DNA of 64,000 nt, from contig NZ_AP023362.1 of NCBI RefSeq assembly GCF_018326285.1, positions 1,860,001-1,924,000 of the forward strand, given 5' to 3'. The notes under the pieces were generated by a model, which was not told the origin of the DNA, did no database searches, and saw nothing but the letters and a program-made list of their open reading frames with translations. How positions within the stretch are numbered: the first letter of the stretch is position 1; each line of letters starts with the position of its first letter. The translations under genes were made by a program, and so were the position numbers. Shown in pieces: positions 46,305-53,415 of this stretch. The stretch is from Mycolicibacterium sp. TY81 (GTDB lineage: Bacteria > Actinomycetota > Actinomycetes > Mycobacteriales > Mycobacteriaceae).

Positions 46305-47284
46305 CCGCTACGGTCTGCGAGTTCATCGCCGCCCACCGGGACCGTTTCGGGGTCGCTCCGATCTGTCGCGTGCTCACCGAGCACGCCGTGCCGATCGCCC
46401 CGCGGACATTTCATGCCTGGGCGGTGCGGGCGCCCTCGAAACGGGCCCTGTGGGACGCCACGATCACCGAGATCCTAGCCGGCTACTACGAGCCTGATGA
46501 GCACGGACGCCGCAGGCCCGAGTCGCTGTACGGGTCGCTGAAGATGTGGGCCCATCTGCAGCGTCAGGGCATCCCGGTGGCCAAGTCCACCGTGGAACGC
46601 CTGATGCGCAAGAACGGCTGGCAAGGCGTGCGCCGCCAGAAGAGGGTCCGCACCACGATCCCCGACCCGGAGGCGGTGCGACCGCCGGACCTGGTGGACC
46701 GCCAGTTCGGGGTGGCCGCACCCAACGTGCTGCTCGTGGCCGACTTCACCTACGTCAAGCTCGTCACCGGCGTGTTCGTCTACGTCGCGTTCGTCATCGA
46801 CGCCTACGCCGGGTCGATCGTGGGCTGGGAAGCCTCGGCGTCCAAGCACACCCGCTTCGTCGAATCCGCGCTGCGTCAGGCCGCTGCACTGCGTGCCCGC
46901 CAAGGCCATCCCGTCGACGGCGCAATCCATCACAGCGACGCCGGCTCGCAGTACACGAGTGTGAGATTCGGTGAGACACTGAGCCTTTCGGGAATTCGCC
47001 CGTCCGTGGGCAGTGTTGGGGATGCCTTCGACAACGCGCTGGCTGAGACGACCATCGGCCTGTACAAGAACGAATGTGTCCGGGCGGATTCCCCGTTTCG
47101 CCGCGGCCCACTGAACACCGTGGGCGACGTCGAATACATCACCGCCGACTACGTCGCCTGGTACAACCAGCAGCGCCTGATGCACCGCCTCGGACGCATT
47201 CCGCCGGCCGAAGCCGAAGCCCGCTACTATTCCCAACTCGTGACCGGTAGACCGGCCGGATCACAGAAACCTGAGGGTGCATGA
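46265..47284 (+). CDS. IS3-family transposase OrfB (DDE integrase domain), read by -1 frameshift
   Basis: The frame is open from about 46262, and IS3-like homology (CEFIAAHRDRFGVAPICRVL) begins well before the first ATG at 46370, so it is normally produced as an OrfAB fusion by a -1 slip on the pyrimidine run TCTTTCTTC at 46263-46271. The DDE residues are visible: D in VADFTYVKL, D in HHSDAGSQYTS and E in NALAETTIGLYKNE. It appears intact. Its TGA overlaps an ATG (ATGA) that opens the sigma-factor ORF. Confidence 0.9.
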   Translation, partial: FLRAGERPAQPPLTATVCEFIAAHRDRFGVAPICRVLTEHAVPIAPRTFHAWAVRAPSKRALWDATITEILAGYYEPDEHGRRRPESLYGSLKMWAHLQRQGIPVAKSTVERLMRKNGWQGVRRQKRVRTTIPDPEAVRPPDLVDRQFGVAAPNVLLVADFTYVKLVTGVFVYVAFVIDAYAGSIVGWEASASKHTRFVESALRQAAALRARQGHPVDGAIHHSDAGSQYTSVRFGETLSLSGIRPSVGSVGDAFDNALAETTIGLYKNECVRADSPFRRGPLNTVGDVEYITADYVAWYNQQRLMHRLGRIPPAEAEARYYSQLVTGRPAGSQKPEGA

Positions 47285-48123
47285 AACCCGGGACGGTTCA
47301 GTTGGAAAACGATTCTCGTGAAGTGAGTGAGCCGGTAAAGGCCGACTCCGTGGTGGATCAAAGTCCTGACGAATACGCGGATGTGGTCACGATGGTCGCG
47401 GTGCTCCGTCAATTACCGCCGGACTCCGACGCCTATGCCCGTCAACTCGAACGCATCGTGCTGCGGTGTTGCCCGCTGGCGGACCGGGTGGCACGCCACT
47501 TCGACCGTCGCGGCGAGAATCTCGAAGATTTGATCCAGGTCGCGCGGGTGGGATTGCTGCAGGCGGTCAACCGGTTCGATCCTGCGCGGGGGTCGCGGTT
47601 CGTGGCATTCGCCCTGCCCACGATGATGGGGGAGTTGCGCCGATACTTCCGTGACTATGGCTGGAAGGTCCACGTACCCAGGCGGATTCGCGATCGTCAG
47701 CACGACATTGCGTGTGCCACCGCATATTTGACGAGCGACCTGCGGAGGGCGCCGAGTATCGAGGAGCTCGCCGAGGAACTGGAGATCGACCGCGAGCAGG
47801 TTGTGGAGAGCATCGTGGCGGCGAAGGCGTATCAGCCCCAGTCACTGGACGTCAACGTCGGCGACGACGATGCGCGAACGCAGGCGCTCGGTGACTCGCT
47901 CGGTGAGATGGATGCCGGCTTCGACCGGGTGACGGATCGTGAGTCCGTACGGTCCCTGCTGGCGGCGCTGCCGCGACGCGAGCAGAAGGTGCTCTACCTG
48001 CGGTACTTCGGTGCCATGACGCAGCGGCAGATCGCGGACTCGATCGGCGTTTCTCAGATGCACGTGTCACGGATATTGGACCGGACCTTGCGTGACCTGC
48101 GAACTCAAGTGGGTTGCGCCTGA
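47281..48123 (+). CDS. SigF-family RNA polymerase sigma factor with IS-derived N-terminus
   Basis: 280 residues as now encoded. The first seven codons come from the IS right end; the native protein would start MSVSLLENDS. Region 2 is at about 60-130 (LADRVARHF, DLIQVARVGLLQAVNRFDPARGS), region 3 at about 150-200, and region 4 at about 215-275 with the helix-turn-helix TQRQIADSIGVSQMHVSRIL. It resembles mycobacterial SigF (group 3, SigB/F/G type). All sigma regions are intact. No anti-sigma or anti-anti-sigma gene is adjacent. Translation may now be coupled to the transposase through ATGA; the native promoter and RBS are 1.36 kb away. Confidence 0.9.
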   Translation: MKPGTVQLENDSREVSEPVKADSVVDQSPDEYADVVTMVAVLRQLPPDSDAYARQLERIVLRCCPLADRVARHFDRRGENLEDLIQVARVGLLQAVNRFDPARGSRFVAFALPTMMGELRRYFRDYGWKVHVPRRIRDRQHDIACATAYLTSDLRRAPSIEELAEELEIDREQVVESIVAAKAYQPQSLDVNVGDDDARTQALGDSLGEMDAGFDRVTDRESVRSLLAALPRREQKVLYLRYFGAMTQRQIADSIGVSQMHVSRILDRTLRDLRTQVGCA

Positions 48124-48341
48124 TCGGCGGTGCCCTTTCGGCCATCGGCGGCAGACCGGGTCTGCCGCCGATGACTGGTGTCGCACCACGGATAGGTCTT
48201 GCTGCGCTGGCAGCAGCAGATGGCGACCATGAATCTGTCCGAACAGACCCGGGTGCCGTCATCGAGTTCGATTTCGACCGGTCCCTGGATCAGCATCGGG
48301 CCCCGCGGCACGATTCGCACGGTTCTTCGGGTGGTACTCAT
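48105..48341 (-). CDS. CDGSH-type iron-sulfur protein (variant motif)
   Basis: 78 residues from the ATG at 48341, which overlaps the methyltransferase stop (ATGA). The cluster-binding motif reads CCCQRSKTYPWCDTSH, matching C-x-C-x2-S-x3-P-x-C-D-x-S-H, with Thr in place of the usual Gly. Three Cys and one His would hold a [2Fe-2S] cluster. Such small proteins carry electrons or clusters; in mycobacteria they sit beside a HemK-like methyltransferase as here. The 3' end overlaps the sigma gene tail-to-tail by 19 bp. Confidence 0.82.
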   Translation of the reverse strand: MSTTRRTVRIVPRGPMLIQGPVEIELDDGTRVCSDRFMVAICCCQRSKTYPWCDTSHRRQTRSAADGRKGTADQAQPT

Positions 48342-49016
48342 GGCTTCACCGCCTTGATGACGGCCAGTTCTTCGGTGCGCCGTCCGGGGTCCAAGCGACC
48401 GGTGTCCTCCAACCAGCGGGCCCGCGCGGTCATCACGGGCCCGAATGCGATGGTCCGGCGCGCCACCACATCGGCCTGAAGCCCGCCGTCCCGCAAGGCG
48501 GTGACGCTGCTCGCGACATCGGCGAATTCGGACTGGACGATCAGTGCGGTGCCGCCGCGCCTGAGCAGCGCGGGCGCCGCGGCGCAGAGCGGATCGAGGA
48601 CGAGCCGGCCATCGGGGCCCGCATTGAAGGATGCGGGGGGGACCGCCGGCGCCGACGATCACCGGTTCGCGGTTCGCGGGTTCCGGCACGTACGGCGGGT
48701 TGCACAGCACGAGATCGAACGGCTCGAGTCCCATTGCTGCAGACCAGGAGCCGAGTCGCGCATCGATCGGACATCCGGCGAGTCGCGCATTGGCGCGCGC
48801 CGCCGCGATGGCGGCGTGCGAGGTATCGAAGGCGACCACGGTGTCCGCCCCGGCATCGGCGGCAGCAATCGCCGCCACCCCGCTGCCGGTACACAGGTCC
48901 GCGACGCGCATGCCCGCCGGGTGGCAGCAGCGGCGCATGACTTCGATCAGTAATCGCGAATCATGTTGCGGCAGATAGACGTTTGCGCACTCAGGCGAGA
49001 TTTCGGAGCTCAGCAT
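48338..49016 (-). pseudogene. HemK/PrmC-like protein methyltransferase, frameshifted in a C7 run
   Basis: It starts at the ATG at 49016 after AGAGGAAG. The first 125 residues are a normal SAM-dependent methyltransferase, with VADLCTGSGVAAIAA (SAM loop) and the catalytic LCNPPYVPEP. At 48635-48641 a run of seven C on the coding strand shifts the frame. With six C the protein continues ASFNAGPDGRLVLDP and ends ELAVIKAVKP at 48338, giving about 225 residues, the normal size. As written, the 5' frame instead runs on into the CDGSH gene and would yield a 300-plus-residue hybrid. This is either a real mutation, a phase-variable tract or a sequencing error. Confidence 0.85.
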
Positions 49017-49048
49017 CGGGCTTCCTCTCTGGATCCAACCTCTCCGAT

Positions 49049-49074
49049 ATAACCGCGAAGTGGCATCGGCAAAC
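49049..49074 (-). promoter_or_regulatory. SigF-like promoter of the methyltransferase-CDGSH operon
   Basis: GTTT (49074-49071), 16 bp, GGTTAT (49054-49049) on the minus strand. The -10 box has one mismatch to GGGTAT. It lies about 33 bp from the start codon. Confidence 0.5.
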
Positions 49075-49139
49075 GCGTCGAATCGGTAACGCCGCACGAG
49101 GTGGACGGTTTTGATGCCGCCGGGAACGGGTAACAAGCC

Positions 49140-49913
49140 TCAATGCCGGGTCACGGTGACAGCCAACGGGCGGTGATCCGAGAGTTCCACCTGCGGGGTG
49201 GTGTGTCGGAGCGCCGTCAGCTGCCGGTCGTCGGTCAGCACGTGGTCGAGCTGCCGGGTCGGTGCATCGGCCGGGAACGTGTCGGCACACGCCAGCGAAC
49301 GCATACCCGACCAGCGCGCTGCCGGGTCCGGTGCCATGTTCAAGTCGCCGGCGATGATGTGCGGCCCCGGCAGGGCGCGAACCGTACGGGCCAGCTGCCG
49401 CAGTTGATGGCGATTCCAGCCGGGCACGAACGACAAATGCGTGCTGGCGATCGTCATGGCGCCCAACGGCGTATCGAGCCGTGCCAGCACTGCGGCGCGC
49501 GGCTCCTCGTGCACGATCATCACTCTTCCGGGTACCGACAGATACATCGGAAAGCGTGTCGGTATGCGGGGCAGCCGCAGTACCTGCCAGCTGCTCGCCG
49601 GATAACGCGAGAGCAGGGAGATGCCGTACGCCGCCGACGCCGGCTGTTCCTCGCCGGTGGCCGCGATCCAGGTGGCGCCGGGCGTTCCGGTGATGGCGGC
49701 GACGAAACGGTGCGACACCGCGTTCATGACCTCGGCGGCGATGGCCGTCAGATCGGCTCGGCCGGAACGAGATTGATCGAAATCCACTTCCTGCAGCGCC
49801 AGGATGTCCGGGTCGAGGGTGCTGATACTGCGGCGCAGTCTATCGAGATGGACGCCGTCGCCGACGGTGCGGCCGTGCAGGATGTTGAAGGTCGCGAGAC
49901 GCATCGAAGTCAT
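49140..49913 (-). CDS. Endonuclease/exonuclease/phosphatase-family hydrolase
   Basis: 257 residues from the ATG at 49913 (alternative at 49904, giving MRLATFN). EEP-fold motifs are in order: RLATFNILHGR, the metal Glu in LALQEVDFDQSRSG, STHLSF, IAGDLNMAPD, LDHVLTDD and the final SDHRPLAV. These are the Asn, Glu, Asp and His residues of the Mg-dependent active site. The substrate could be a nucleic acid or a phospho-lipid head group. The gene lies upstream of the methyltransferase on the same strand, 123 bp apart, and is divergent from the nucleotidyltransferase gene. Confidence 0.85.
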   Translation of the reverse strand: MTSMRLATFNILHGRTVGDGVHLDRLRRSISTLDPDILALQEVDFDQSRSGRADLTAIAAEVMNAVSHRFVAAITGTPGATWIAATGEEQPASAAYGISLLSRYPASSWQVLRLPRIPTRFPMYLSVPGRVMIVHEEPRAAVLARLDTPLGAMTIASTHLSFVPGWNRHQLRQLARTVRALPGPHIIAGDLNMAPDPAARWSGMRSLACADTFPADAPTRQLDHVLTDDRQLTALRHTTPQVELSDHRPLAVTVTRH

Positions 49914-49959
49914 GAGGACTCGATACCCCCGAACGCCGAATTTGATTGCTCGGTCCGTC

Positions 49960-50508
49960 ATGTGTCCTGAGCGCACCCCATTGCGAAATGCACTACGCGC
50001 CGCGGCGAGTGCCTTCAAAGCGAACGCCCAGAGTTTCGCGCTTGCCGGCAGCTACGCCCTGTGGGTCCACGGCGCACCGGAACCTGATCACGACGTCGAT
50101 TTCGTCGTTCCCGAGCCGGACACCGAGTCGGCGGCGAAAATCCTGGGGCAGAACGGGTTCGACATCGAACGAACGCCCGAAGATTGGCTCTTCAAAGCGT
50201 ACTTCGACGGCGTGCTCGTCGATGTCCTGCACCGGATCAACGGTGTTCCGGTGGACTCGGTTCTGCTCGCCGGGGCCGTGGTGCGCGACGTGCTGGCCAT
50301 CTCGATGCCGGTCCTTACCCCGAATGCGGTGATAACCCAGAAGCTGCTGACGCTCAATGAACATCACTGCGACTTCGCGCCACTGCTCCCGGCGGTCCGG
50401 GCCGTTCGTGAGCAGCTCGACTGGCCACGAATTCGGGACCTGGCGGCCGAAAACGACTTCGCCATGGCTTTTCTCGAGCTGGCGGCACGCCTGCGCTTGG
50501 ACCGGTGA
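49960..50508 (+). CDS. Nucleotidyltransferase-fold protein
   Basis: 182 residues from the ATG at 49960; other in-frame starts exist upstream. The polymerase-beta-type motif is LAGSYALWVHGAPEPDHDVDF, Gly-Ser followed by Asp-x-Asp, and a further acidic residue may lie in the LVDVLHRI strand. This resembles stand-alone nucleotidyltransferases such as AbiEii/MenA-type toxins or aminoglycoside nucleotidyltransferase-like proteins. No antitoxin-like partner is beside it. The function is unproved. Confidence 0.65.
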   Translation: MCPERTPLRNALRAAASAFKANAQSFALAGSYALWVHGAPEPDHDVDFVVPEPDTESAAKILGQNGFDIERTPEDWLFKAYFDGVLVDVLHRINGVPVDSVLLAGAVVRDVLAISMPVLTPNAVITQKLLTLNEHHCDFAPLLPAVRAVREQLDWPRIRDLAAENDFAMAFLELAARLRLDR

Positions 50509-50531
50509 CGCGGTCTTTTTCTTGCGCGTTA

Positions 50532-50557
50532 GTTTGCCATCACGCGCCCATGGGTAC
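50532..50557 (+). promoter_or_regulatory. SigF-type promoter of the small membrane-protein pair
   Basis: GTTT (50532-50535), 16 bp, GGGTAC (50552-50557), giving a leader of about 35 bases before the ATG at 50598. Confidence 0.72.
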
Positions 50558-50597
50558 TTCTTCCGATGAGACCACAGGGGTCTGTGTAGGAGGAGCC

Positions 50598-50810
50598 ATG
50601 TTGCGAGGAAGCGTGGGCGTCATCGTGGTGGTCTGGCTGCTGATCGGTGTACTGGCAGCCTGGCAGCGCGACTATTTCCGCGGCGGCGACACCAGCTGCG
50701 GTTCGGCAGGGCGTATCGCGCTGACCGTGGTAGCCGGGCCGTTGAACTACGCCGGGGTCAATCCGAAGGTCGTCGATTGCCGACTGCCTCAACCAAGTGC
50801 GATGCGGTGA
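50598..50810 (+). CDS. Small membrane protein, unknown
   Basis: 70 residues from the ATG behind AGGAGGAG; the longer open frame upstream crosses the promoter. One helix lies at about 4-24 (VGVIVVVWLLIGVLAAWQR), followed by a polar tail with two Cys (DTSCGSAG, VVDCRLPQ). Proteins of this type are common in mycobacteria without known function. It is the first gene of a SigF-type transcript. Confidence 0.65.
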   Translation: MLRGSVGVIVVVWLLIGVLAAWQRDYFRGGDTSCGSAGRIALTVVAGPLNYAGVNPKVVDCRLPQPSAMR

Positions 50811-50839
50811 ACCGCGTCCGAGATAAGGAAACGATCATC

Positions 50840-50995
50840 ATGATTGCTTTGGGAGTAGTGCTGCTCATCCTGGGCTTCGTCTTCAACGTGTATCTGTTGT
50901 GGACCCTGGGCATCGTGCTCGTTGTGGTGGGCGCGATCTTCTGGCTCCTCGGGGCGGCCGGCCATGCCGTCGGCGGACGCCGTACCTGGTATTGA
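50840..50995 (+). CDS. DUF6131-like 51-residue membrane protein
   Basis: 51 residues from the ATG at 50840 preceded by AAGGAA. Two closely spaced hydrophobic helices (MIALGVVLLILGFVFNVYLL and a second one ending FWLLGAAGHAVG) are followed by a short basic end. It fits the DUF6131 family of tiny membrane proteins. It starts 29 bp after the previous stop, probably in the same transcript, and ends before a strong hairpin. Confidence 0.7.
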   Translation: MIALGVVLLILGFVFNVYLLWTLGIVLVVVGAIFWLLGAAGHAVGGRRTWY

Positions 50996-51008
50996 TGCGA
51001 CGCGAGGG

Positions 51009-51040
51009 GCAAAAGCCCGGGCTCAGGCCCGGGCTTTTGC
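51009..51040. terminator. Bidirectional terminator containing the DoxX stop codon
   Basis: GCAAAAGCCCGGGC and its complement form a perfect 14-bp stem with loop TCAG, followed by CTTCTTTG on the plus strand. The stop codon of the convergent doxX-like gene lies in the loop, so the hairpin doubles as coding sequence for the last residues of that protein. Confidence 0.88.
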
Positions 51041-51826
51041 CTTCTTTGCGGTAGTGACCGCGGTGTCGGCCAACTCCGACGCGCGTGAGCTGGCCTTCCG
51101 ATACGCGGATTCCGCATAGGGGGCGGCCTTTTCCAGGCCGTCGCCCAGGGTATCGGCCAAGTCAGAAGCACGTGCGCTGGCTTTCCGGTAGGCGGATTCC
51201 GCATACGGCGCGGCTTTCTCGAGGCCGTCTTCCAGTTTCTCGAGCGCGACGCCGGCGAGTTCGCGGCCGTGCTCGAATCCGGTCTGGACTCCGTGGCCGA
51301 CCTTCTCGCCCAGCTCCGGCATTCGGGCCAGCGCGATTTCGGTCCTGGACGGAACTGTCGATGAGAGCGCCTCGGCTGCCCGCTGGGCCGCTCGCCGTCC
51401 CCGCCAGCCCAGCGACGGCTTTCCGGCGGTATCCGCCGAGGCGAGGATCAGACCGCCGAGCAGGCTGAGGTCGGCCAGGAAGCCGCGACGTTTGGCGGCT
51501 TTGGCCTCCGGGTCGTCCTCGGTCCAGAACATGTGGTGGCCGAGATTTGCGGGAATCACCGTTGCCGCGAGCACCGCGGAGGCCACGCGCGGAATACGTC
51601 CGGTGGCCAGCAGCAGACCACCGGCGACCTGGGCGGCCGCGGTCGCTTGCGCCACGGCGACGGCATTGGACGGCACGTTGCGTGCCACGGGATCCGGCAT
51701 GTCCTTCAGTCCGTCGAGCGCGGGGCGTACTGCCTCGGCGCCGGAGTCGGTGTTCAACAGGGTTTCGACGCCCTGTCCGATGAAGGCGGTGGCCAGAAGT
51801 GGACGGGCGATCCTACGAATGATCAT
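51023..51826 (-). CDS. DoxX-family membrane protein with helical repeat tail
   Basis: 267 residues from the ATG at 51826 (MIIRRIARPLLATAFIGQG). The DoxX-like membrane part spans about 1-140, with ARPLLATAFIGQGVETL, VAGGLLLATGRIPRVASAVLA and HHMFW. After a linker, the last 90 residues are soluble amphipathic helix with a 29-residue unit present twice. DoxX proteins are membrane parts of oxidoreductase complexes in some bacteria; the role here is unknown. It is the last gene of a SigF-type operon with the SDR and a small acidic protein. Confidence 0.8.
   Translation of the reverse strand: MIIRRIARPLLATAFIGQGVETLLNTDSGAEAVRPALDGLKDMPDPVARNVPSNAVAVAQATAAAQVAGGLLLATGRIPRVASAVLAATVIPANLGHHMFWTEDDPEAKAAKRRGFLADLSLLGGLILASADTAGKPSLGWRGRRAAQRAAEALSSTVPSRTEIALARMPELGEKVGHGVQTGFEHGRELAGVALEKLEDGLEKAAPYAESAYRKASARASDLADTLGDGLEKAAPYAESAYRKASSRASELADTAVTTAKKAKARA
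51059..51232 (-). repeat. Tandem 87-bp duplication in the DoxX C-terminal tail
   Basis: Two adjacent 29-codon units share DGLEKAAPYAESAYRKAS and RAS-LADT. Only a few residues differ, indicating a fairly recent in-frame duplication of an amphipathic helix. Confidence 0.85.
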
Positions 51827-51862
51827 GGAGCAGGGATTTCCCCTGCGGCTCTGCCCCAAACA

Positions 51863-52699
51863 TCAACCCGGCATCGTCTCGCCGCCGAGGGGCGCCAGCA
51901 CCTCACCGCTGTAATACGACGACAGTTGGTCGGCGGCGAAGAAGACGTACGACGGTGCGATCTCGTCCGGCTGGGCCGGCCGGTCGAATGGCGCGTTGCC
52001 GCCGAACGACTCGACCTTCTCCTGCGGCATGGTGGCCGGGATGAGCGGCGTCCAGACCGGCCCGGGGGCAACGCAGTTCACGCGGATGCGACGTTTCGCC
52101 AGGGACTGGGCCAGCGCGTAGGTGAACGCGATGACGGCGCCCTTGGTGGCCGAATAGTCGATCAGCGACGCATTGCCGCGTAGCCCGTTCACCGACGCGG
52201 TGTTGATGATCGCAGCGCCGTCCGGGAGATGCGCCAGCGCGGCCTTCGTCACCTGGAAGTAGCTGTCGATGTTCACGGCGAACGTCCGGCGCCATTGCTC
52301 GTCGCTGATGTCGGTGAGATCGTCTGTGGGCGCCTGAAAGGCGGCATTGTTGACGACGATGTCGAGGCCGCCCAGCTCGGCGAGTGTGCGCGCCACCACC
52401 TCGCGGCAATGGGCGGGCTCTCCGAGATCACCGGGGAACAGGGCACACGTCCGGCCGGCCGCACCGACAACGGTCGCGGTGTGGGTCGCGTCGTCGTGCT
52501 CTTCGAGGTACGCGATGGAGACATCGGCGCCTTCTTTGGCGAACGCCACCGCCACCGCGCGTCCGATGCCGGAGTCGCCGCCGGTGATGAGGGCCCGGCG
52601 TCCTTTCAAGAGGCCACGGCCGACGTACGCGCGCATCTCATCGTGCGGCTGTTCAGCCATGTCCGCGGTGTGCCCGGGATACGGGATCGGTGTATTCAT
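51863..52699 (-). CDS. YghA-like short-chain dehydrogenase, general-stress type
   Basis: 278 residues. The extended N-terminus (1-35) typical of the YghA/GsiB-associated SDR group precedes ALITGGDSGIGRAVA. NNAAFQ (NNAG-like) is near 115, the catalytic Ser in INTASVNG near 170, and YSATKGA near 183. It is an NAD(P)-dependent oxidoreductase of unknown substrate; homologues are induced by general stress. It starts 1 bp after the stop of the small acidic gene upstream and is followed 36 bp later by doxX. Confidence 0.88.
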   Translation of the reverse strand: MNTPIPYPGHTADMAEQPHDEMRAYVGRGLLKGRRALITGGDSGIGRAVAVAFAKEGADVSIAYLEEHDDATHTATVVGAAGRTCALFPGDLGEPAHCREVVARTLAELGGLDIVVNNAAFQAPTDDLTDISDEQWRRTFAVNIDSYFQVTKAALAHLPDGAAIINTASVNGLRGNASLIDYSATKGAVIAFTYALAQSLAKRRIRVNCVAPGPVWTPLIPATMPQEKVESFGGNAPFDRPAQPDEIAPSYVFFAADQLSSYYSGEVLAPLGGETMPG

Positions 52700-52700
52700 C

Positions 52701-52907
52701 TCAGGCGTCGCGTCCGAAATCGTCCTCGTCGACGTCTATTTCGACGTCCGCGCTCTGCTCCAACCAGTCGTGCGCGGCGGCCTCCGTCGGCGGGTTCTCG
52801 CGGCCGCTGACCGCCGCCTCGTCGTCGAGGGCCTGTTCTTGGACGTCGCGCGACTGCTCGACGGCGTCTGCGTCGGGGACCGCATCCGGGAACTGTTCTG
52901 GTGTCAT
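52701..52907 (-). CDS. Small acidic protein, unknown
   Basis: 68 residues, very acidic (Asp/Glu throughout), with EQSRDVQEQALDDEAAV in the centre and VEIDVDEDDFGRDA at the end. It has no recognisable fold. Support as a gene: its ATG lies 10 bp after a perfect SigF-type promoter, and the stop is separated by one base from the SDR start. Confidence 0.6.
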   Translation of the reverse strand: MTPEQFPDAVPDADAVEQSRDVQEQALDDEAAVSGRENPPTEAAAHDWLEQSADVEIDVDEDDFGRDA

Positions 52908-52917
52908 GTCAGAGCGG

Positions 52918-52942
52918 ATACCCGCCCCGCACGCCGGAAAAC
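52918..52942 (-). promoter_or_regulatory. SigF-type promoter of the acidic protein-SDR-doxX operon
   Basis: GTTT (52942-52939), 15 bp, GGGTAT (52923-52918) on the minus strand: a full match to the consensus. The ATG at 52907 is close enough for a leaderless or near-leaderless mRNA. Confidence 0.78.
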
Positions 52943-53060
52943 ACTTCGTGTGTTCACGGGCCGGACGCTCGGGTACCTGGGCTCGCGTGACGGCGAACCA
53001 TGGACGAGATTGGCCAAACCCTTTGTTTCAGTGCCGATTTCGGACCTTCGGGCTTCTGAG

Positions 53061-53360
53061 TCAGCTCGTCGGCGGGGTCCGCGGCTCACCGGGGTGAGCC
53101 TGGAGGAATTCGAGTTCGCGTTGGCGGATGCGGCGGTGCCGGACGAAGAGCCACGCGCCACCCACCACGGCCAGCACAGCTGCGAGCAGCAGGATCACGC
53201 CGCCGGTTCCGGGGTCACCGCTGGCGAAGAAGTACAGGCTCACGACCAGGGTGGCCACCGCGAGCGCAACAGCCACCAGGCCCGGAGCGTTCGTGCCGTC
53301 CTTCAAGGATTCGCCGGCATGCGGCCGGGTGGTGCGAGCATGGTCGACGGGGTCTTTCAT
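53061..53360 (-). CDS. UsfY-like membrane protein
   Basis: 99 residues from the ATG at 53360, eight bases after AGGAGG. The N-terminus KDPVDHARTTRPHAGESLKD resembles UsfY, a small protein encoded by the SigF locus of mycobacteria. Two helices follow at about 28-48 and 53-75, then a basic tail. Function unknown. It lies 55 bp downstream of the decarboxylase gene on the same strand. If the UsfY call is right, it supports the view of this region as a SigF-associated island. Confidence 0.62.
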   Translation of the reverse strand: MKDPVDHARTTRPHAGESLKDGTNAPGLVAVALAVATLVVSLYFFASGDPGTGGVILLLAAVLAVVGGAWLFVRHRRIRQRELEFLQAHPGEPRTPPTS

Positions 53361-53415
53361 GGAATGCCTCCTGGGGATCAGTCCTCGACGTTCTAATGCC
53401 CGGTGCAGGGCGGTT

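Larger units (their letters stand above)
45939..47300 (+). mobile_element. Complete IS3-family insertion sequence, 1362 bp
   Basis: The ends are imperfect inverted repeats of about 22 bp, both beginning TGAACC and matching at 19 positions: the left starts TGAACCATCCCG and the right, read inward, starts TGAACCGTCCCG. A 3-bp target duplication GTT flanks the element (45936-45938 and 47301-47303). It contains orfA and orfB in relative -1 frames, the IS3 arrangement. Sharp ends and target duplication indicate a recent insertion. No further copy is in the window. Confidence 0.93.

Noticed and set aside
49923..49928. GGGTAT box upstream of the EEP hydrolase gene as a SigF site
   Set aside because: No GTTT-like box lies 15-16 bp upstream; a -10 match alone is not enough.
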